A program made the translations under genes and the position numbers. This document shows positions 36,677 to 46,080 of a DNA stretch of 64,000 bases, piece after piece (positions within the stretch are counted from its first letter, which is position 1; each line of letters begins with the position of its first letter). The stretch is from positions 1-64,000 of the forward strand of contig CAZBWV010000051.1 of assembly GCA_964495805.1 (NCBI GenBank), read 5' to 3'. The stretch comes from JALXCH01 sp964495805. GTDB taxonomy: Bacteria > Calditrichota > Calditrichia > RBG-13-44-9. The notes under the pieces were generated by a model. That model was given only the letters and a program-made list of their open reading frames with translations. It was not told the DNA's origin and did no database searches.

Positions 36677-37864
36677 TTATTCGGTTTCGAAGGTTCCTCG
36701 AACCCGAAGTTTGCTCTGCTGCATCAAAATTCGTCCCCGGGCAAATACGGTATCTAAGGAGAAATCCTCCGCATTAATCAGAAGCAGGTCGGCATCTTTC
36801 CCTGCTTCGAGCCGACCTTTTCGCGATAGCCGGAGCAGCGTTGCCGGATTGCTGGTTACCGGAAGCAGGGCGATTTCCGGGGACACCTGATGGCGAGTAA
36901 CCAGTTCGCGCACTGTCTCCCACAGTGTTTGAATTTTACCCACACTCAGGCCAACAAGCTGACCCTCATCATTGAAATTGGGGATGCTGCCTTGAGCATC
37001 CGAGGAGAAGAGAATATGCGTTGCCGGAGCACCCTGTTCCAGCAAATAAAGGAACGAAGCTGCCGTGCTGCCCTGTTTTCCGTTCGGAAGCAGAGAAGGG
37101 GTACTGGTGGTCAGGTCCACAAACCCACCCGGTCGAATATATTCCAGCGCTGCTTTCAGTAACTCCGGGGTGCGATCCATGTGAGTGGGTAAAAGCTGTC
37201 GAGCGGGAATATCGGTGTTAGCCAGAATATCCTGTAGCGTGCGAATATTCCAGGAACCCTTTCCCACATGAAACATCACCAGACCTGCTTTACCGGAGAG
37301 TAACCCGGCCACATAAGCCTCGGAGACAATTTTAAGAATATCGTTGTATGTGGGCTGAGAGGAACGATGGTCGGAGATAGCCACTTCTCCTACCCCGATG
37401 ATTTTATCCACGAAAATGATATCTTTCTGGATGGAATCGGTGAGGGTAAGTACCGGTACCTGGTAGGAACCGGTGTAAATGTAGGTGGTGATGCCTTCTT
37501 CTTCTAACGCGCGGGCTTTAGCCAGCAAATCGCTCAAGTTGCGAGTGATGCCATCGGTACCCAGACAACCGACAGCTGTGGTAACACCTGCCTGTACGAT
37601 TTCCGAAAACTGAATTTCCGGAGTTCGGGTGCGGAAACCGCCTTCGCCACCTCCCCCAATCAAATGAACGTGATTGTCAATGAATCCGGGCAAGACCAGT
37701 TTTCCGCTGGCATCAATCACCTGAACGTCGCCGGAGAGGTCGATACGATCCTCCACCGCCGCAATGGTGCCTCCGGCAATTAACACATCTTTTTTCCCCA
37801 GATATTCCGGGGCGTACACTTCTCCCTGTTGAATCAGGTATAGATATCCATTGTCCTCGTCCAT
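36677..37864 (-). CDS. iadA: Isoaspartyl dipeptidase (beta-aspartyl-peptidase)
   Basis: A 395-residue amidohydrolase. The metal motif FIDNHVHLIGGGGEGG, the segment GVGEVAISDHRSSQPT, MFHVGKGSWNIRTL and the distal LFSSDAQGSIP are hallmarks of IadA, which hydrolyses beta-aspartyl dipeptides formed from damaged or atypical peptides. No signal peptide, so cytoplasmic. AAGGAGGAAG before the ATG is a strong ribosome-binding site. Placed between an NhaC-type antiporter and an exported carboxypeptidase in one operon, it would process imported beta-linked dipeptides. Confidence 0.93.
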   Translation of the reverse strand: MDEDNGYLYLIQQGEVYAPEYLGKKDVLIAGGTIAAVEDRIDLSGDVQVIDASGKLVLPGFIDNHVHLIGGGGEGGFRTRTPEIQFSEIVQAGVTTAVGCLGTDGITRNLSDLLAKARALEEEGITTYIYTGSYQVPVLTLTDSIQKDIIFVDKIIGVGEVAISDHRSSQPTYNDILKIVSEAYVAGLLSGKAGLVMFHVGKGSWNIRTLQDILANTDIPARQLLPTHMDRTPELLKAALEYIRPGGFVDLTTSTPSLLPNGKQGSTAASFLYLLEQGAPATHILFSSDAQGSIPNFNDEGQLVGLSVGKIQTLWETVRELVTRHQVSPEIALLPVTSNPATLLRLSRKGRLEAGKDADLLLINAEDFSLDTVFARGRILMQQSKLRVRGTFETE

Positions 37865-37981
37865 GCTTCCTCCTTGTTACCAATTCATGGTTGGTTCAAA
37901 TTCATGATTTGCTGTGCCTCAAACAATTTCTGTGCTGAGAACTTTTGTGCGAGTATATTTCTCTCAATTGAGAATTCAAGG

Positions 37982-39415
37982 TCAACTGCCAATTTCCGTT
38001 TCATCCTCCCGAATTTTGGGTGCCATAGTTATTCCGGTGAAACCGAAAATGATGAGTATGATGACGGAAAGGTAATTCATGAAAGCGTAAGGTAAATATT
38101 CGAACGGAGAGACCCCGATGGTTCCGGTAACATACACACCGGCCATGCTCCAGGGAATGAGCGGAACGATGATGGCGCCACTCTCTTCAATGATGCGAGA
38201 GAGATTTTTAGCGGCTAATTTTTTCCGGCGGTAAATGGGAGCCAGCAGTTCTCCCGGTACAATCATGGAAAGGTAGGAGCTACCGGTTACCAGGGCGGTG
38301 AGAATAGCTGCGCCCACGGTGGTGAGGACGATAGACCATACCTTTCGGGTAAACCGGGTGATTTTGTTGAAGATGACTTCCAGCATTCCGGAACTTTGCA
38401 TGATGCCACTGAAGCTAAAGGCGGTAAACGCCACCAACTGAACTTCCATCATGCTCATCATCCCGCCGCGGGAGATAAGGCGATCCACCACCGCCACTCC
38501 GGTTTGGGATTGATATCCGGTGTTCATAGCCCGGGCAACTTCCACCACGCTGGCACCCTGAAAAATCACTGCCAGCGCTCCGGCCACAAAGGAGGAAATG
38601 AGCATGCCGGGCAGCACCGGAAGTTTGCGAAAAGCAAAGTAAAAAACGATAATCATGGGAATGAGCAACCATAAATTAAAACGGAAGTGCTGTTCCAGAG
38701 TCATCAGAATGGTTTGCATGGTTTCCGATTCCACGTGGGTGGCGGAATAGTGAAGTCCGATGATAAAATAGATAAGAAGTCCTATCAGCCAGGCAGGAAT
38801 AGCTGAGTACATCATGTGTTTGATGTGATCGAACAGGTTGGAGCCAGCGGCCACCGGTGCCAGATTGGTGACGTCTGAGAAGGGAGACATTTTGTCTCCG
38901 AAATAGGCGCCGGCTACAATGGCACCGGCCGCCTGGGGTAACGGTACACCCAGGGCGGTGGCAATTCCAATGAACGCCACCCCCAGCGTTCCGATGGTTC
39001 CCCAGGAAGTACCTGTGGCCAGCGAAGTCAGACTGCACACAAAACTGGCAGTAACCAGAAAAAAACGCGGGGAGATGAGTTTGAGTCCGTAGTAAATCAC
39101 CATGGGAATAGTACCGCTGATGATCCAGCTTCCGACCAGAATGCCGACCGCCAGCATAATCAGCACCGCCGGAAGTGCTTTGTGAATGCTTTCCACAATT
39201 CCCCGCTCCAGTACCTTCCAGGGGAAACGAAGTGCCACTGCAATGATGCCGGTAAGAAACGCAGCGGTTACCAGCAGTACCTGCGCTTTAATGTGGTACA
39301 TCCCATAGCCTACGATGAGCAGAATCATCATGGCCAGAATGGGAGTCAGGGCGATCCAGAGACCGGGTTGGATCGGTTTGCTCGATTCGGTACCCTGATT
39401 TTCCGATTTCGCCAT
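37982..39415 (-). CDS. Na+/H+ antiporter of the NhaC family
   Basis: A 477-residue integral membrane protein with 11-12 hydrophobic helices. Segments such as ATGTSWGTIGTLGVAFIGIA, GAYFGDKMSPFSDVTNLAP and GSSYLSMIVPGELLAPIYRR are conserved in NhaC and related Na+-coupled carriers. Members exchange Na+ for H+, or in relatives malate or lactate, so it could also be an organic-acid or amino-acid antiporter. It begins 4 bases after the stop of the upstream M14 gene and has GCAGGAGA as ribosome-binding site. Confidence 0.85.
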   Translation of the reverse strand: MAKSENQGTESSKPIQPGLWIALTPILAMMILLIVGYGMYHIKAQVLLVTAAFLTGIIAVALRFPWKVLERGIVESIHKALPAVLIMLAVGILVGSWIISGTIPMVIYYGLKLISPRFFLVTASFVCSLTSLATGTSWGTIGTLGVAFIGIATALGVPLPQAAGAIVAGAYFGDKMSPFSDVTNLAPVAAGSNLFDHIKHMMYSAIPAWLIGLLIYFIIGLHYSATHVESETMQTILMTLEQHFRFNLWLLIPMIIVFYFAFRKLPVLPGMLISSFVAGALAVIFQGASVVEVARAMNTGYQSQTGVAVVDRLISRGGMMSMMEVQLVAFTAFSFSGIMQSSGMLEVIFNKITRFTRKVWSIVLTTVGAAILTALVTGSSYLSMIVPGELLAPIYRRKKLAAKNLSRIIEESGAIIVPLIPWSMAGVYVTGTIGVSPFEYLPYAFMNYLSVIILIIFGFTGITMAPKIREDETEIGS

Positions 39416-39418
39416 ATT

Positions 39419-40990
39419 CTATTTCTCCTGCAATGATTGGGAAAGGATTGGGATCAGCTTGACCGAAAGCGGTTGCGGAAGACGCCGCACCGGGTAAAAA
39501 TTGCTCTCCTGAAGAAATTCCGCAAAACGGTACTTACGACCGTTCCGTTGTTGGGCAATACTGTATGTGGATTGGGGTTCCAGAATGAGCGGAAGAAGGT
39601 TTGCCGCTGGCTGATTGAGCGGAATCAGAATATCCTCTTTCGAGATGGTTACCTGCCCGGAAATGAATTCACCGTCCACCATTAGAGCGGGTTTGTCCTC
39701 TTCCTGACGCGGGGTAATATGCCGGATGAAAAATTGTTCCACGGTGGCAAGGATCGGTGTTTCTACCCGGTACATTCGGATGCGATGGCGGTTCAGCAAC
39801 TGGATAAGCCGTTTCCGGGTACCGGGAATCAGATACGCCCGGGGCCGTTTTACACTTTTTTTAATTTGGACGAGCGGATAGAAATTGTCCAGCTCCCGAA
39901 TTTCGTGATGCCAGGTGTACAGGTTAAAAACAGGGAAAGGGAGGGTGGGGTGTGCCGGATCGGGGAAGTAATCCATCTGGATGTGAACGTAATCGGATTG
40001 GGTGGCGAAAGTGAGTAATTTTTCCCGCGCCCGGGTTACGGTGGTGAGAATCTGCCCGGTGTGGTCGCTCATGGTGTGCAAAAACGCCAGGAGCGCAGCA
40101 TGTTGCCCGAGTGTGCGCCGTTCAAGCCGGGTGGTTAAATCTCCGTAACGTTTTCCCTCAATAATGAACGAAAGGGTATTGTAGATACCCATGCTCTGTC
40201 GGCCATCGTTGATGTTGGTAGTGCTGAAGCGCAATCGCTGACCCTCGAATGGGCTGCCCACCACGTAACGGTGGAAAGTAAAACCGGATTGCTGGATTCG
40301 TTTACCGGTTTCCGGAATCAGCTCCCGACCCAGCCTGATGAGTGTGCTGTCGATATTCAGGTTGGTCACCGTGCCCATCATTTCTTCGGCATCTTTCACA
40401 TAACCGTGTTCCACCCAGTTTTTTTTGATGGCGTTGTACTCGTGAACATCCAGCGTGACCTCCGGCATCCAATCCAGAAACAATTGATGCAATGCCTGAG
40501 CTTCCGGTTCGCTTAAAATTACGTGATTCCGGTTTAAATCCATATTGTGAGCATTGCGTCGTTTACCGGCTTCGGCACCGTCGGGATTCACCTGAGGCAC
40601 CAGAATCACATCCAGTGCGTTAAGCAGCGATTTTTCGGTGGTCAGAAGGTCTTTGGTGAGCAGCAAAGCCGCTTCCTTGCCAGATGGTTCGTTGCCATGT
40701 TGCTGGCAGTAGATGAGTATCACCGGTTTACGATCCCGCTGGCTGGCAAAATGCGGATCGGTGGTGAAAAACAGAGCGGGAATTTCTCGCCCCTGTACCG
40801 AATGACCGATAATTTGCAGATTAACAATTTCGTTCTCCCGGGCCAGTTCCTTCAAATATTGCATCATCTCCGCATGGGAAGTAAGGCTCCGGAACCGGTG
40901 CTGTTCCGGAGGGGAAGTGAGCTGAGCGGCGAAAATACCCGAAACGATGGTCAAATGGAGCGCCAGCAGAAAGGAAAGTAAGCGCTTCAT
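39419..40990 (-). CDS. Exported M14-family carboxypeptidase
   Basis: A 523-residue peptidase with a signal peptide (LLSFLLALHLTIVSGIFA). Zinc ligands lie in YCQQHGNEPSGKEAALL (HGNE) and TLDVHEYNAIKKNW; VPQVNPDGAEAGKRRN and MDLNRNHVIL complete the M14 substrate site. A C-terminal non-peptidase region of about 180 residues follows. It is the first gene of the six-gene operon running to 31440, and TGAAAC/GTTTCA repeats lie 89-124 bases before its start. Confidence 0.88.
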   Translation of the reverse strand: MKRLLSFLLALHLTIVSGIFAAQLTSPPEQHRFRSLTSHAEMMQYLKELARENEIVNLQIIGHSVQGREIPALFFTTDPHFASQRDRKPVILIYCQQHGNEPSGKEAALLLTKDLLTTEKSLLNALDVILVPQVNPDGAEAGKRRNAHNMDLNRNHVILSEPEAQALHQLFLDWMPEVTLDVHEYNAIKKNWVEHGYVKDAEEMMGTVTNLNIDSTLIRLGRELIPETGKRIQQSGFTFHRYVVGSPFEGQRLRFSTTNINDGRQSMGIYNTLSFIIEGKRYGDLTTRLERRTLGQHAALLAFLHTMSDHTGQILTTVTRAREKLLTFATQSDYVHIQMDYFPDPAHPTLPFPVFNLYTWHHEIRELDNFYPLVQIKKSVKRPRAYLIPGTRKRLIQLLNRHRIRMYRVETPILATVEQFFIRHITPRQEEDKPALMVDGEFISGQVTISKEDILIPLNQPAANLLPLILEPQSTYSIAQQRNGRKYRFAEFLQESNFYPVRRLPQPLSVKLIPILSQSLQEK

Positions 40991-41040
40991 GAATAGTTCT
41001 CCTGAGCTTTCGTCAAACGGTTGGTTTCCTTTTCAACCGC

Positions 41041-41069
41041 ATATTAGGTTGAATGGTGGAACCATTTAA
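41041..41069 (-). promoter_or_regulatory. Candidate promoter of the M14-nhaC-iadA operon
   Basis: On the minus strand, TTAAAT (41069-41064), 17 bases and TAATAT (41046-41041). The -35 box is weak, and the repeats at 41079-41114 lie directly upstream of it. Confidence 0.4.
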
Positions 41070-41078
41070 GTGCTTGTA

Positions 41079-41114
41079 GTTTCAGGTACAAATTGAAACG
41101 AAACAGATGTTTCA
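41079..41114. promoter_or_regulatory. Inverted repeats with TGAAAC/GTTTCA half-sites, candidate RpiR sites
   Basis: GTTTCA (41079-41084), TGAAAC (41094-41099) and GTTTCA (41109-41114) form two overlapping inverted repeats, each with a 9-base spacer. They lie between the RpiR gene's 3' end and the start of the M14 operon. Related half-sites recur at 50956-51114. Confidence 0.55.
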
Positions 41115-41171
41115 TATTTGAACACAATTCAATCTTTTCCGTTGGAAGTCCCTGACTCCTGTTTGTCCGGA

Positions 41172-42041
41172 TTAGCTTTTACCTGCGTGTTCTTTGCGAA
41201 CGTGATCCAGTGATTTAATGGTTTTCAGTGTTTTATGCTTCAGATCTTTACCAATCTGCCCCACCATCCCGTAAATCACCGTCAGTACAGGCATAACCGA
41301 GTTGGAAATGCTCACTGTTTCCACCGCCACCTGAATAATGTAATTGCTGAACTGAATGATGTGGCTGGTGGCTTTGTCGGTGAAAGAAATCACCGGAATA
41401 TGCTTTTCCTGAGCGTAAGCGGCTGCCTGAATGGTTGCTTCCGAATAGGGCGGGAACGAGAATGCAATGATTGCGTCGTTTTTGTCCAGGTGAATAATTT
41501 GTTCCGAAAAGCTAAGCGCTCCGGCGGAAAAGGCAGCGGCACGAATCGAAACCCGATTGAGCAGGTAAGCCGTAAGCTGTGAGAGGTAGTAGGAAATACC
41601 CAGGCCCATGGTGTACACATGCCGGGCTCCTTCGATGACCTGCAGGATTTCGCGCAACTGATGAGGGTCGTTCAGCTCCAGGGTTCGCTGAATGTTTTCC
41701 ACCGTTTCCTGAGCAATAAATTCCAGCGTGTTTTCGATGTCCTCAAAATTTTCCAGATGGGATTTGTAGCGGTAAATGGGGTCCAGGCTGTTGCGAATGG
41801 ATTTGAGAAATTCTGCCTTCAATTCGGCAAAACCTTCGTAACCCAGTGCCTGAGCCAATCGCACGATGGTGGATTTACTGGTGTGCAGCTCCTCCTCCAG
41901 CTCCCGGACAGAACATAAGGCGAATTTTTTGGGGTTTTCCACTATGTAATTGGCAATGATTTTTTGAGATCGGGTGAGCTGGGGAATTCGGCTGCGAATT
42001 CGTTTCTTTAAGTCCTCGAGATCGATTTTAATGTTCTGCAT
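41172..42041 (-). CDS. MurR/RpiR family transcriptional regulator
   Basis: A 289-residue regulator of standard family architecture. The N-terminal RpiR helix-turn-helix has IPQLTRSQKIIANYIVENP and ELEEELHTSKSTIVRLAQAL. The C-terminal SIS domain, which binds sugar phosphates, has VYTMGLGISYYLSQLTAYLL and IIAFSFPPYSEATIQAA. It responds in relatives to amino-sugar or hexose phosphates. No Shine-Dalgarno sequence is seen before the ATG. It lies between cassette B (upstream) and the M14-nhaC-iadA operon (downstream), all on the same strand. Confidence 0.92.
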   Translation of the reverse strand: MQNIKIDLEDLKKRIRSRIPQLTRSQKIIANYIVENPKKFALCSVRELEEELHTSKSTIVRLAQALGYEGFAELKAEFLKSIRNSLDPIYRYKSHLENFEDIENTLEFIAQETVENIQRTLELNDPHQLREILQVIEGARHVYTMGLGISYYLSQLTAYLLNRVSIRAAAFSAGALSFSEQIIHLDKNDAIIAFSFPPYSEATIQAAAYAQEKHIPVISFTDKATSHIIQFSNYIIQVAVETVSISNSVMPVLTVIYGMVGQIGKDLKHKTLKTIKSLDHVRKEHAGKS

Positions 42042-42123
42042 GGTTTTTTTTGAAGTGGAATTTAAAAACTATTTTTTTCGAATAAAATTTGTTTTCCTCA
42101 AAGTTGTCTCCAGTCCTTGAGGG

Positions 42124-42159
42124 AACCGCCAGGGGAAAAGTGCTTTCTCCCTGACGGTT
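42124..42159 (-). terminator. Hairpin after the cassette B PorV-like gene
   Basis: On the minus strand, AACCGTCAGGG pairs with CCCTGGCGGTT (one G-T wobble) around a 14-base loop, eight bases after the PorV stop. No T-run follows, so it may be a pause or processing hairpin, or a weak terminator. Confidence 0.4.
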
Positions 42160-42166
42160 GCTGGTC

Positions 42167-43186
42167 TTAGAATTGGATTCCCACGGTAAAGTGCTGCACA
42201 TTGTTGAAAATGCCGAAATCGGCATAGGCGAAATCGATGACCACGCGGGTGCGTGCCGAAAGGGGCAAACGGAGTCCTGCTCCGGCTGTCAGCCCTTCCT
42301 CATCGGTATTGCCGCGATATCCGCCGCGCAGGAAAAACATCTCGTTATAAGCAAACTCCATCCCGAAGTTGTAGTGTTCCGGATTGTCGTTGGGATGCAT
42401 GAGCTCGGCGATGGCGGTAAGTCGGGTTTTGCTGCTCTGCATCAAGGATTCCGCGCCGCCAATGATGTCCGAAGCGATGGAGATGCGCAGATTGGTAGGC
42501 AGCGGCCAGGCTTCGGTGCTCAGTTTGGCTTCTGTATCGGGATTGAGCTTGCTGTCCGGCATCTGGTCGTAGCCACGGATCAGGTCGCGCCCGTCCAGCT
42601 TCATATCCGTACCGAAGTTGGTCATAATCATCCCCAACTTAATTCCTCGGATGCCGGTGTTGAGCATCAACCCCAGGTCGATGGCATAACCGGTGGCTTT
42701 TTCGTTCCAGATTTGCTGGTGAATCATTTTGGCGGTAATGCCAAAGTGCACAAAATTGGTCATAGCCCGGGCATAGGTCACCCCCAGAGCAAAATCCTGT
42801 GCGGCAAAGGTAAGTCCGGTTCCTTTGGGCTGGTCGATGGTGGTTTGCTCCATCTCATCCATGGTCAGGTACTTAACCTGAATGCCAATGGCGTTGGTTC
42901 CGCCCAGCGGCACCGCTGCTCCCACAAAACCGGTGGAAATATCGGCAATCCAGCGGGTGTGGGTAAAGGTAACCTCGTAAAAGTCCAGCTGGGCGATGCC
43001 GGCGGGATTCCAGTACAGTGCGCTGGCATCGTTGGCAATGGCGCCAAAACAGCCACCCATTCCCAGCGCGCGGGCACCTACCTCAATCTTTAAAAATTGT
43101 GCTGCGGTGGTACCCACTTTATTGAAGGCCAGTCCCTGAAAAACAAGAAAAAGGATGAGTGTAATGATGATTGTCAATCGTTTCAT
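42167..43186 (-). CDS. PorV/PorQ-family outer-membrane protein (cassette B)
   Basis: A 339-residue paralogue of the protein at 18723. It has a leader ending near GLAF, then VGTTAAQFLKIEVGARALG and MGGCFGAIANDASALYWNPA, the PorV/PorQ signature, and ends QHFTVGIQF with a terminal Phe. GGGAG seven bases upstream supports the start, 16 bases after the stop of the giant surface protein gene. Role inferred as in cassette A: export or attachment partner of the upstream surface protein. Confidence 0.88.
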   Translation of the reverse strand: MKRLTIIITLILFLVFQGLAFNKVGTTAAQFLKIEVGARALGMGGCFGAIANDASALYWNPAGIAQLDFYEVTFTHTRWIADISTGFVGAAVPLGGTNAIGIQVKYLTMDEMEQTTIDQPKGTGLTFAAQDFALGVTYARAMTNFVHFGITAKMIHQQIWNEKATGYAIDLGLMLNTGIRGIKLGMIMTNFGTDMKLDGRDLIRGYDQMPDSKLNPDTEAKLSTEAWPLPTNLRISIASDIIGGAESLMQSSKTRLTAIAELMHPNDNPEHYNFGMEFAYNEMFFLRGGYRGNTDEEGLTAGAGLRLPLSARTRVVIDFAYADFGIFNNVQHFTVGIQF

Positions 43187-43202
43187 TCGTTTGCTCCCAT
43201 TA

Positions 43203-46025
43203 CTATTTAATTAGAGCGAATTTGCCAACATGTTGTTTTCCGTCCGGAGTTTTAACCACGTACACGTACACCCCGAAGGCCAGGTCCTGTTTGGACCGGG
43301 AAGTCAGATTCCAATCCAGAGTGCCGGAATCGCTATCGTGCTCCAGAACGTTCACCAGTTCCCCCCGCAGTGTGTAGATGTAAATGGTGCATCTGGGAGG
43401 CAGGTACATGAATTCAATTCGACGCACGTTTTTAGCGCGCTCCCATGCAGCATTGACCACATACGGATTGGGAACCACCCGAATCTCGCTCAGCTCGGAC
43501 TCGGAAACGCTGCGGTACGAGTAACCGTTAAACCGCAGAGTGTACACGTCCGAGGGGGTATGGGTTCGCCTGGTGGTGACGTGAACCAGTTGCCCCTCGA
43601 TGGGTGGTTTATTCAAACTGTCCTGAGGAGCATTCTTGACGGTAATTTGATAGGGCACTTCATCGATAATGTTCAGGGAGTACGTTTCGCCAATCTCCAC
43701 ATCCGGGTAGGGAACGTTGACAATATAAATGGGTTCGTCCTCGTCGTATTCCAGGTCACCGTCATCTAACACAATGGCAGTTACTTCCTGATTGTAGGTC
43801 ACATTCCACACCTCGAAAGGAACCGTTTCGGTAACCGTCACAGTGGGCGAGAGTCGGGTTCCCACTTTGGAACCCCGGGCGGTAAAGCGAATTTCGTAGT
43901 CGGAAGTCTTCGCATCGAAATTGCCCCATTTGGAAATTCCTTCCACGTACCAGGACCCGGTGGTGTCGGTGTGTTCGGCACCCCACACGTTGCGACCGAA
44001 TTCGTCGGTAATGGAAACAATACCGCCATTTTCCTCATCCCCGTTTACCCGCACGCTAAAGCCGTCCACCACAGGCATCTCGTCGGTGTTGATGGGATAG
44101 TTGGTTAACTTCACTTCGCCGGTGGTGGCGTCTGACACATCAAAATGGACGCCGGGACTATCCGGAAAGGTGATGCGGTACACGTGGTCGGTCAAAGCAT
44201 CGGGATCGACGATGCGAATATCCAGACTGCCCTTTCCGTGTCCTTCGGTGTGCTCGTACGAGGCTTCCGGTGGTACAAATCCCAGTGGTCTGGGCTGGGG
44301 CATCACCTTCACAAAATTATCTTCCGTTTCCTTGGAACCTTTGGATGACTCGAAAGCCTGGATATTGTTGGCAGGATCGCCCTTGTCGTAGGCAGTGATG
44401 GTATAGGTGTAGATGATCCCGTTTTTCACATCGGTATCCACAAAGCTGTGCCGGATACCGGAATCGTTGCCCAGGTAGAAGTTCGCATTCAACGGATCCA
44501 GGCCCATGATGTTGTCTTTCAAATCGAAGGTTGCAATGGGCAGGTAGCCCACCAATCCTCCGCTGCCATCGTAAATGGGTTCGCCCCAGGTCTGGCCGTC
44601 ATCTGTGCTCCGGTAAATTTTGTAGCCCTCAAAATCGTACTCGCCGGTAAAGGGATCGGCCACATGTTCCGGATCGTCCGTCCAGTACAGAGTAACTTTC
44701 ATATCTCCGGGAACGGCATACAGTTTTGGGGGTTTGGGTCCGCTGGGACCCTGGTAATTCTTCAGGTACATGCTTTTGGCCATTTCGATGTTGGCTTTAA
44801 AATCGTCCACGTTTTCGCCGCCACACACCACAATCACAGATTTAACCGATTCCCCCGGTGCCAGATCGAACGGCCCGGTGGCTACAATGTTTACCCAGTC
44901 GAACCCCATGGCTCCCTGGGTAAGGGTGTAGTCGTCCATGCGTACATCGCTGCCATGGAAAAAGTCGTTGCGCATGGGGGCGATGTTGGGATCGTTGGGA
45001 TTGCTGGTGATAATGGGGAATAGCTGTTCGTCGGAGGTGGGGCCGGTATCCAGAAAGTAATGCGTGTCGGTAATTCCCATATCTTTGGGGGTTTTCAGAA
45101 AGGCTACCCCGAACACCCCGCGCTCGAACTCATTGGGGTCGGTAATCTCCGGATCCAGCTCGTAAATCACGTCCCAGGGACCGGGATTCAGGCCGGTGCT
45201 GTAAGTAAAGTAAGCTTCGTCCTCGTATTCCCCGTAGTCGATGTCCATGTAGTAGCCCCACCAGCAGCTATCCAGGGTGGAATCCGTGGTGTTGGTGATG
45301 GTGACTTCGTAGAAGTGAAAATCGGCTGCATAGGGACGTCCGTATTCAAAATTTTGCACACGCAACTGGATTCCCAGCGGTGGGTGCTGAAGGTTGGTGT
45401 GGTCATCTAACATGCTAAAGGTAACGCGGTCGGCGGAAAATTCGCCCGGTACCGGTTGCCCGTAATTGGGGGATTGGGGATTAATGTCCAGACGAAAATC
45501 GCCCGGCCAGTGGTGTTCGCCGGGTGTCTCCACCCAATTTCCCTGGTCGTCGAAGTAGCCGGTCGGCCAGGTTTCAGGAACATCGCTTACCGCAAGATGA
45601 GGATAGCCCTGATGTTTTAGCTCCTCCGGCTGATCCTTGGCATGGTAGTAACCCCAACTCCCCGGCACAGGACTCCAGTCCTCCTGCCGGTAAGCGGTAT
45701 ATCCGTCGATGACATTGCCTTTACGGGCGAACAGAAAGGAGAAGTCGTCCACAGCATTGTCGTCCGAGGCAATGGCCCCTTTGCTCTTCGGCCACATGAA
45801 GTCAAAAAATTCGGTTTGAAAATACGAATCGGTAATCTGGCCGAAGTTCATATAGCAATTCAGCAGTTCTCCCTTGTTCATAATGGCGTAACCGATATCC
45901 GGACCCTGAGCCCCTGGTTTCAGGATTGTGCCGGAGCCCTCATCCTTCTCCCGATCCGGATGTTCGGCTGCCACCAGCGAGGAAATCAGCCAGATGATAA
46001 TCAGAATTAAAACACTTCGTTTCAC
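43203..46025 (-). CDS. Giant surface protein with FnIII-like domain and C-terminal sorting-type domain (cassette B)
   Basis: A 940-residue exported protein, paralogous to 15427-18654. Shared parts: an N-terminal MNKGELLNCYMNFGQI region, an FnIII-like domain (LYAVPGDMKVTLYWTDDPEH, YDFEGYKIYRSTDDG), the FVDTDVKNGIIYTYTITAYD strand pair, and a C-terminal domain from VVPNPYVVNAAWE to GKFALIK. The three Dx(D/N)xDG loops of the cassette A protein are absent, which explains much of its shorter length. The GTG start has AAGGAGAC six bases upstream. No enzyme motif is visible. It lies between the TonB receptor and PorV-like genes. Confidence 0.8.
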   Translation of the reverse strand: MKRSVLILIIIWLISSLVAAEHPDREKDEGSGTILKPGAQGPDIGYAIMNKGELLNCYMNFGQITDSYFQTEFFDFMWPKSKGAIASDDNAVDDFSFLFARKGNVIDGYTAYRQEDWSPVPGSWGYYHAKDQPEELKHQGYPHLAVSDVPETWPTGYFDDQGNWVETPGEHHWPGDFRLDINPQSPNYGQPVPGEFSADRVTFSMLDDHTNLQHPPLGIQLRVQNFEYGRPYAADFHFYEVTITNTTDSTLDSCWWGYYMDIDYGEYEDEAYFTYSTGLNPGPWDVIYELDPEITDPNEFERGVFGVAFLKTPKDMGITDTHYFLDTGPTSDEQLFPIITSNPNDPNIAPMRNDFFHGSDVRMDDYTLTQGAMGFDWVNIVATGPFDLAPGESVKSVIVVCGGENVDDFKANIEMAKSMYLKNYQGPSGPKPPKLYAVPGDMKVTLYWTDDPEHVADPFTGEYDFEGYKIYRSTDDGQTWGEPIYDGSGGLVGYLPIATFDLKDNIMGLDPLNANFYLGNDSGIRHSFVDTDVKNGIIYTYTITAYDKGDPANNIQAFESSKGSKETEDNFVKVMPQPRPLGFVPPEASYEHTEGHGKGSLDIRIVDPDALTDHVYRITFPDSPGVHFDVSDATTGEVKLTNYPINTDEMPVVDGFSVRVNGDEENGGIVSITDEFGRNVWGAEHTDTTGSWYVEGISKWGNFDAKTSDYEIRFTARGSKVGTRLSPTVTVTETVPFEVWNVTYNQEVTAIVLDDGDLEYDEDEPIYIVNVPYPDVEIGETYSLNIIDEVPYQITVKNAPQDSLNKPPIEGQLVHVTTRRTHTPSDVYTLRFNGYSYRSVSESELSEIRVVPNPYVVNAAWERAKNVRRIEFMYLPPRCTIYIYTLRGELVNVLEHDSDSGTLDWNLTSRSKQDLAFGVYVYVVKTPDGKQHVGKFALIK

Positions 46026-46080
46026 AGGTTGTCTCCTTTACCAATCTATTAACTTCATTTAATTGGGCATTCGGGTTCGG

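Noticed and set aside
42158..43093. 311-codon plus-strand open frame over the PorV-like gene
   Set aside because: Antisense to a clear PorV/PorQ-family gene; no ribosome-binding site or motif.
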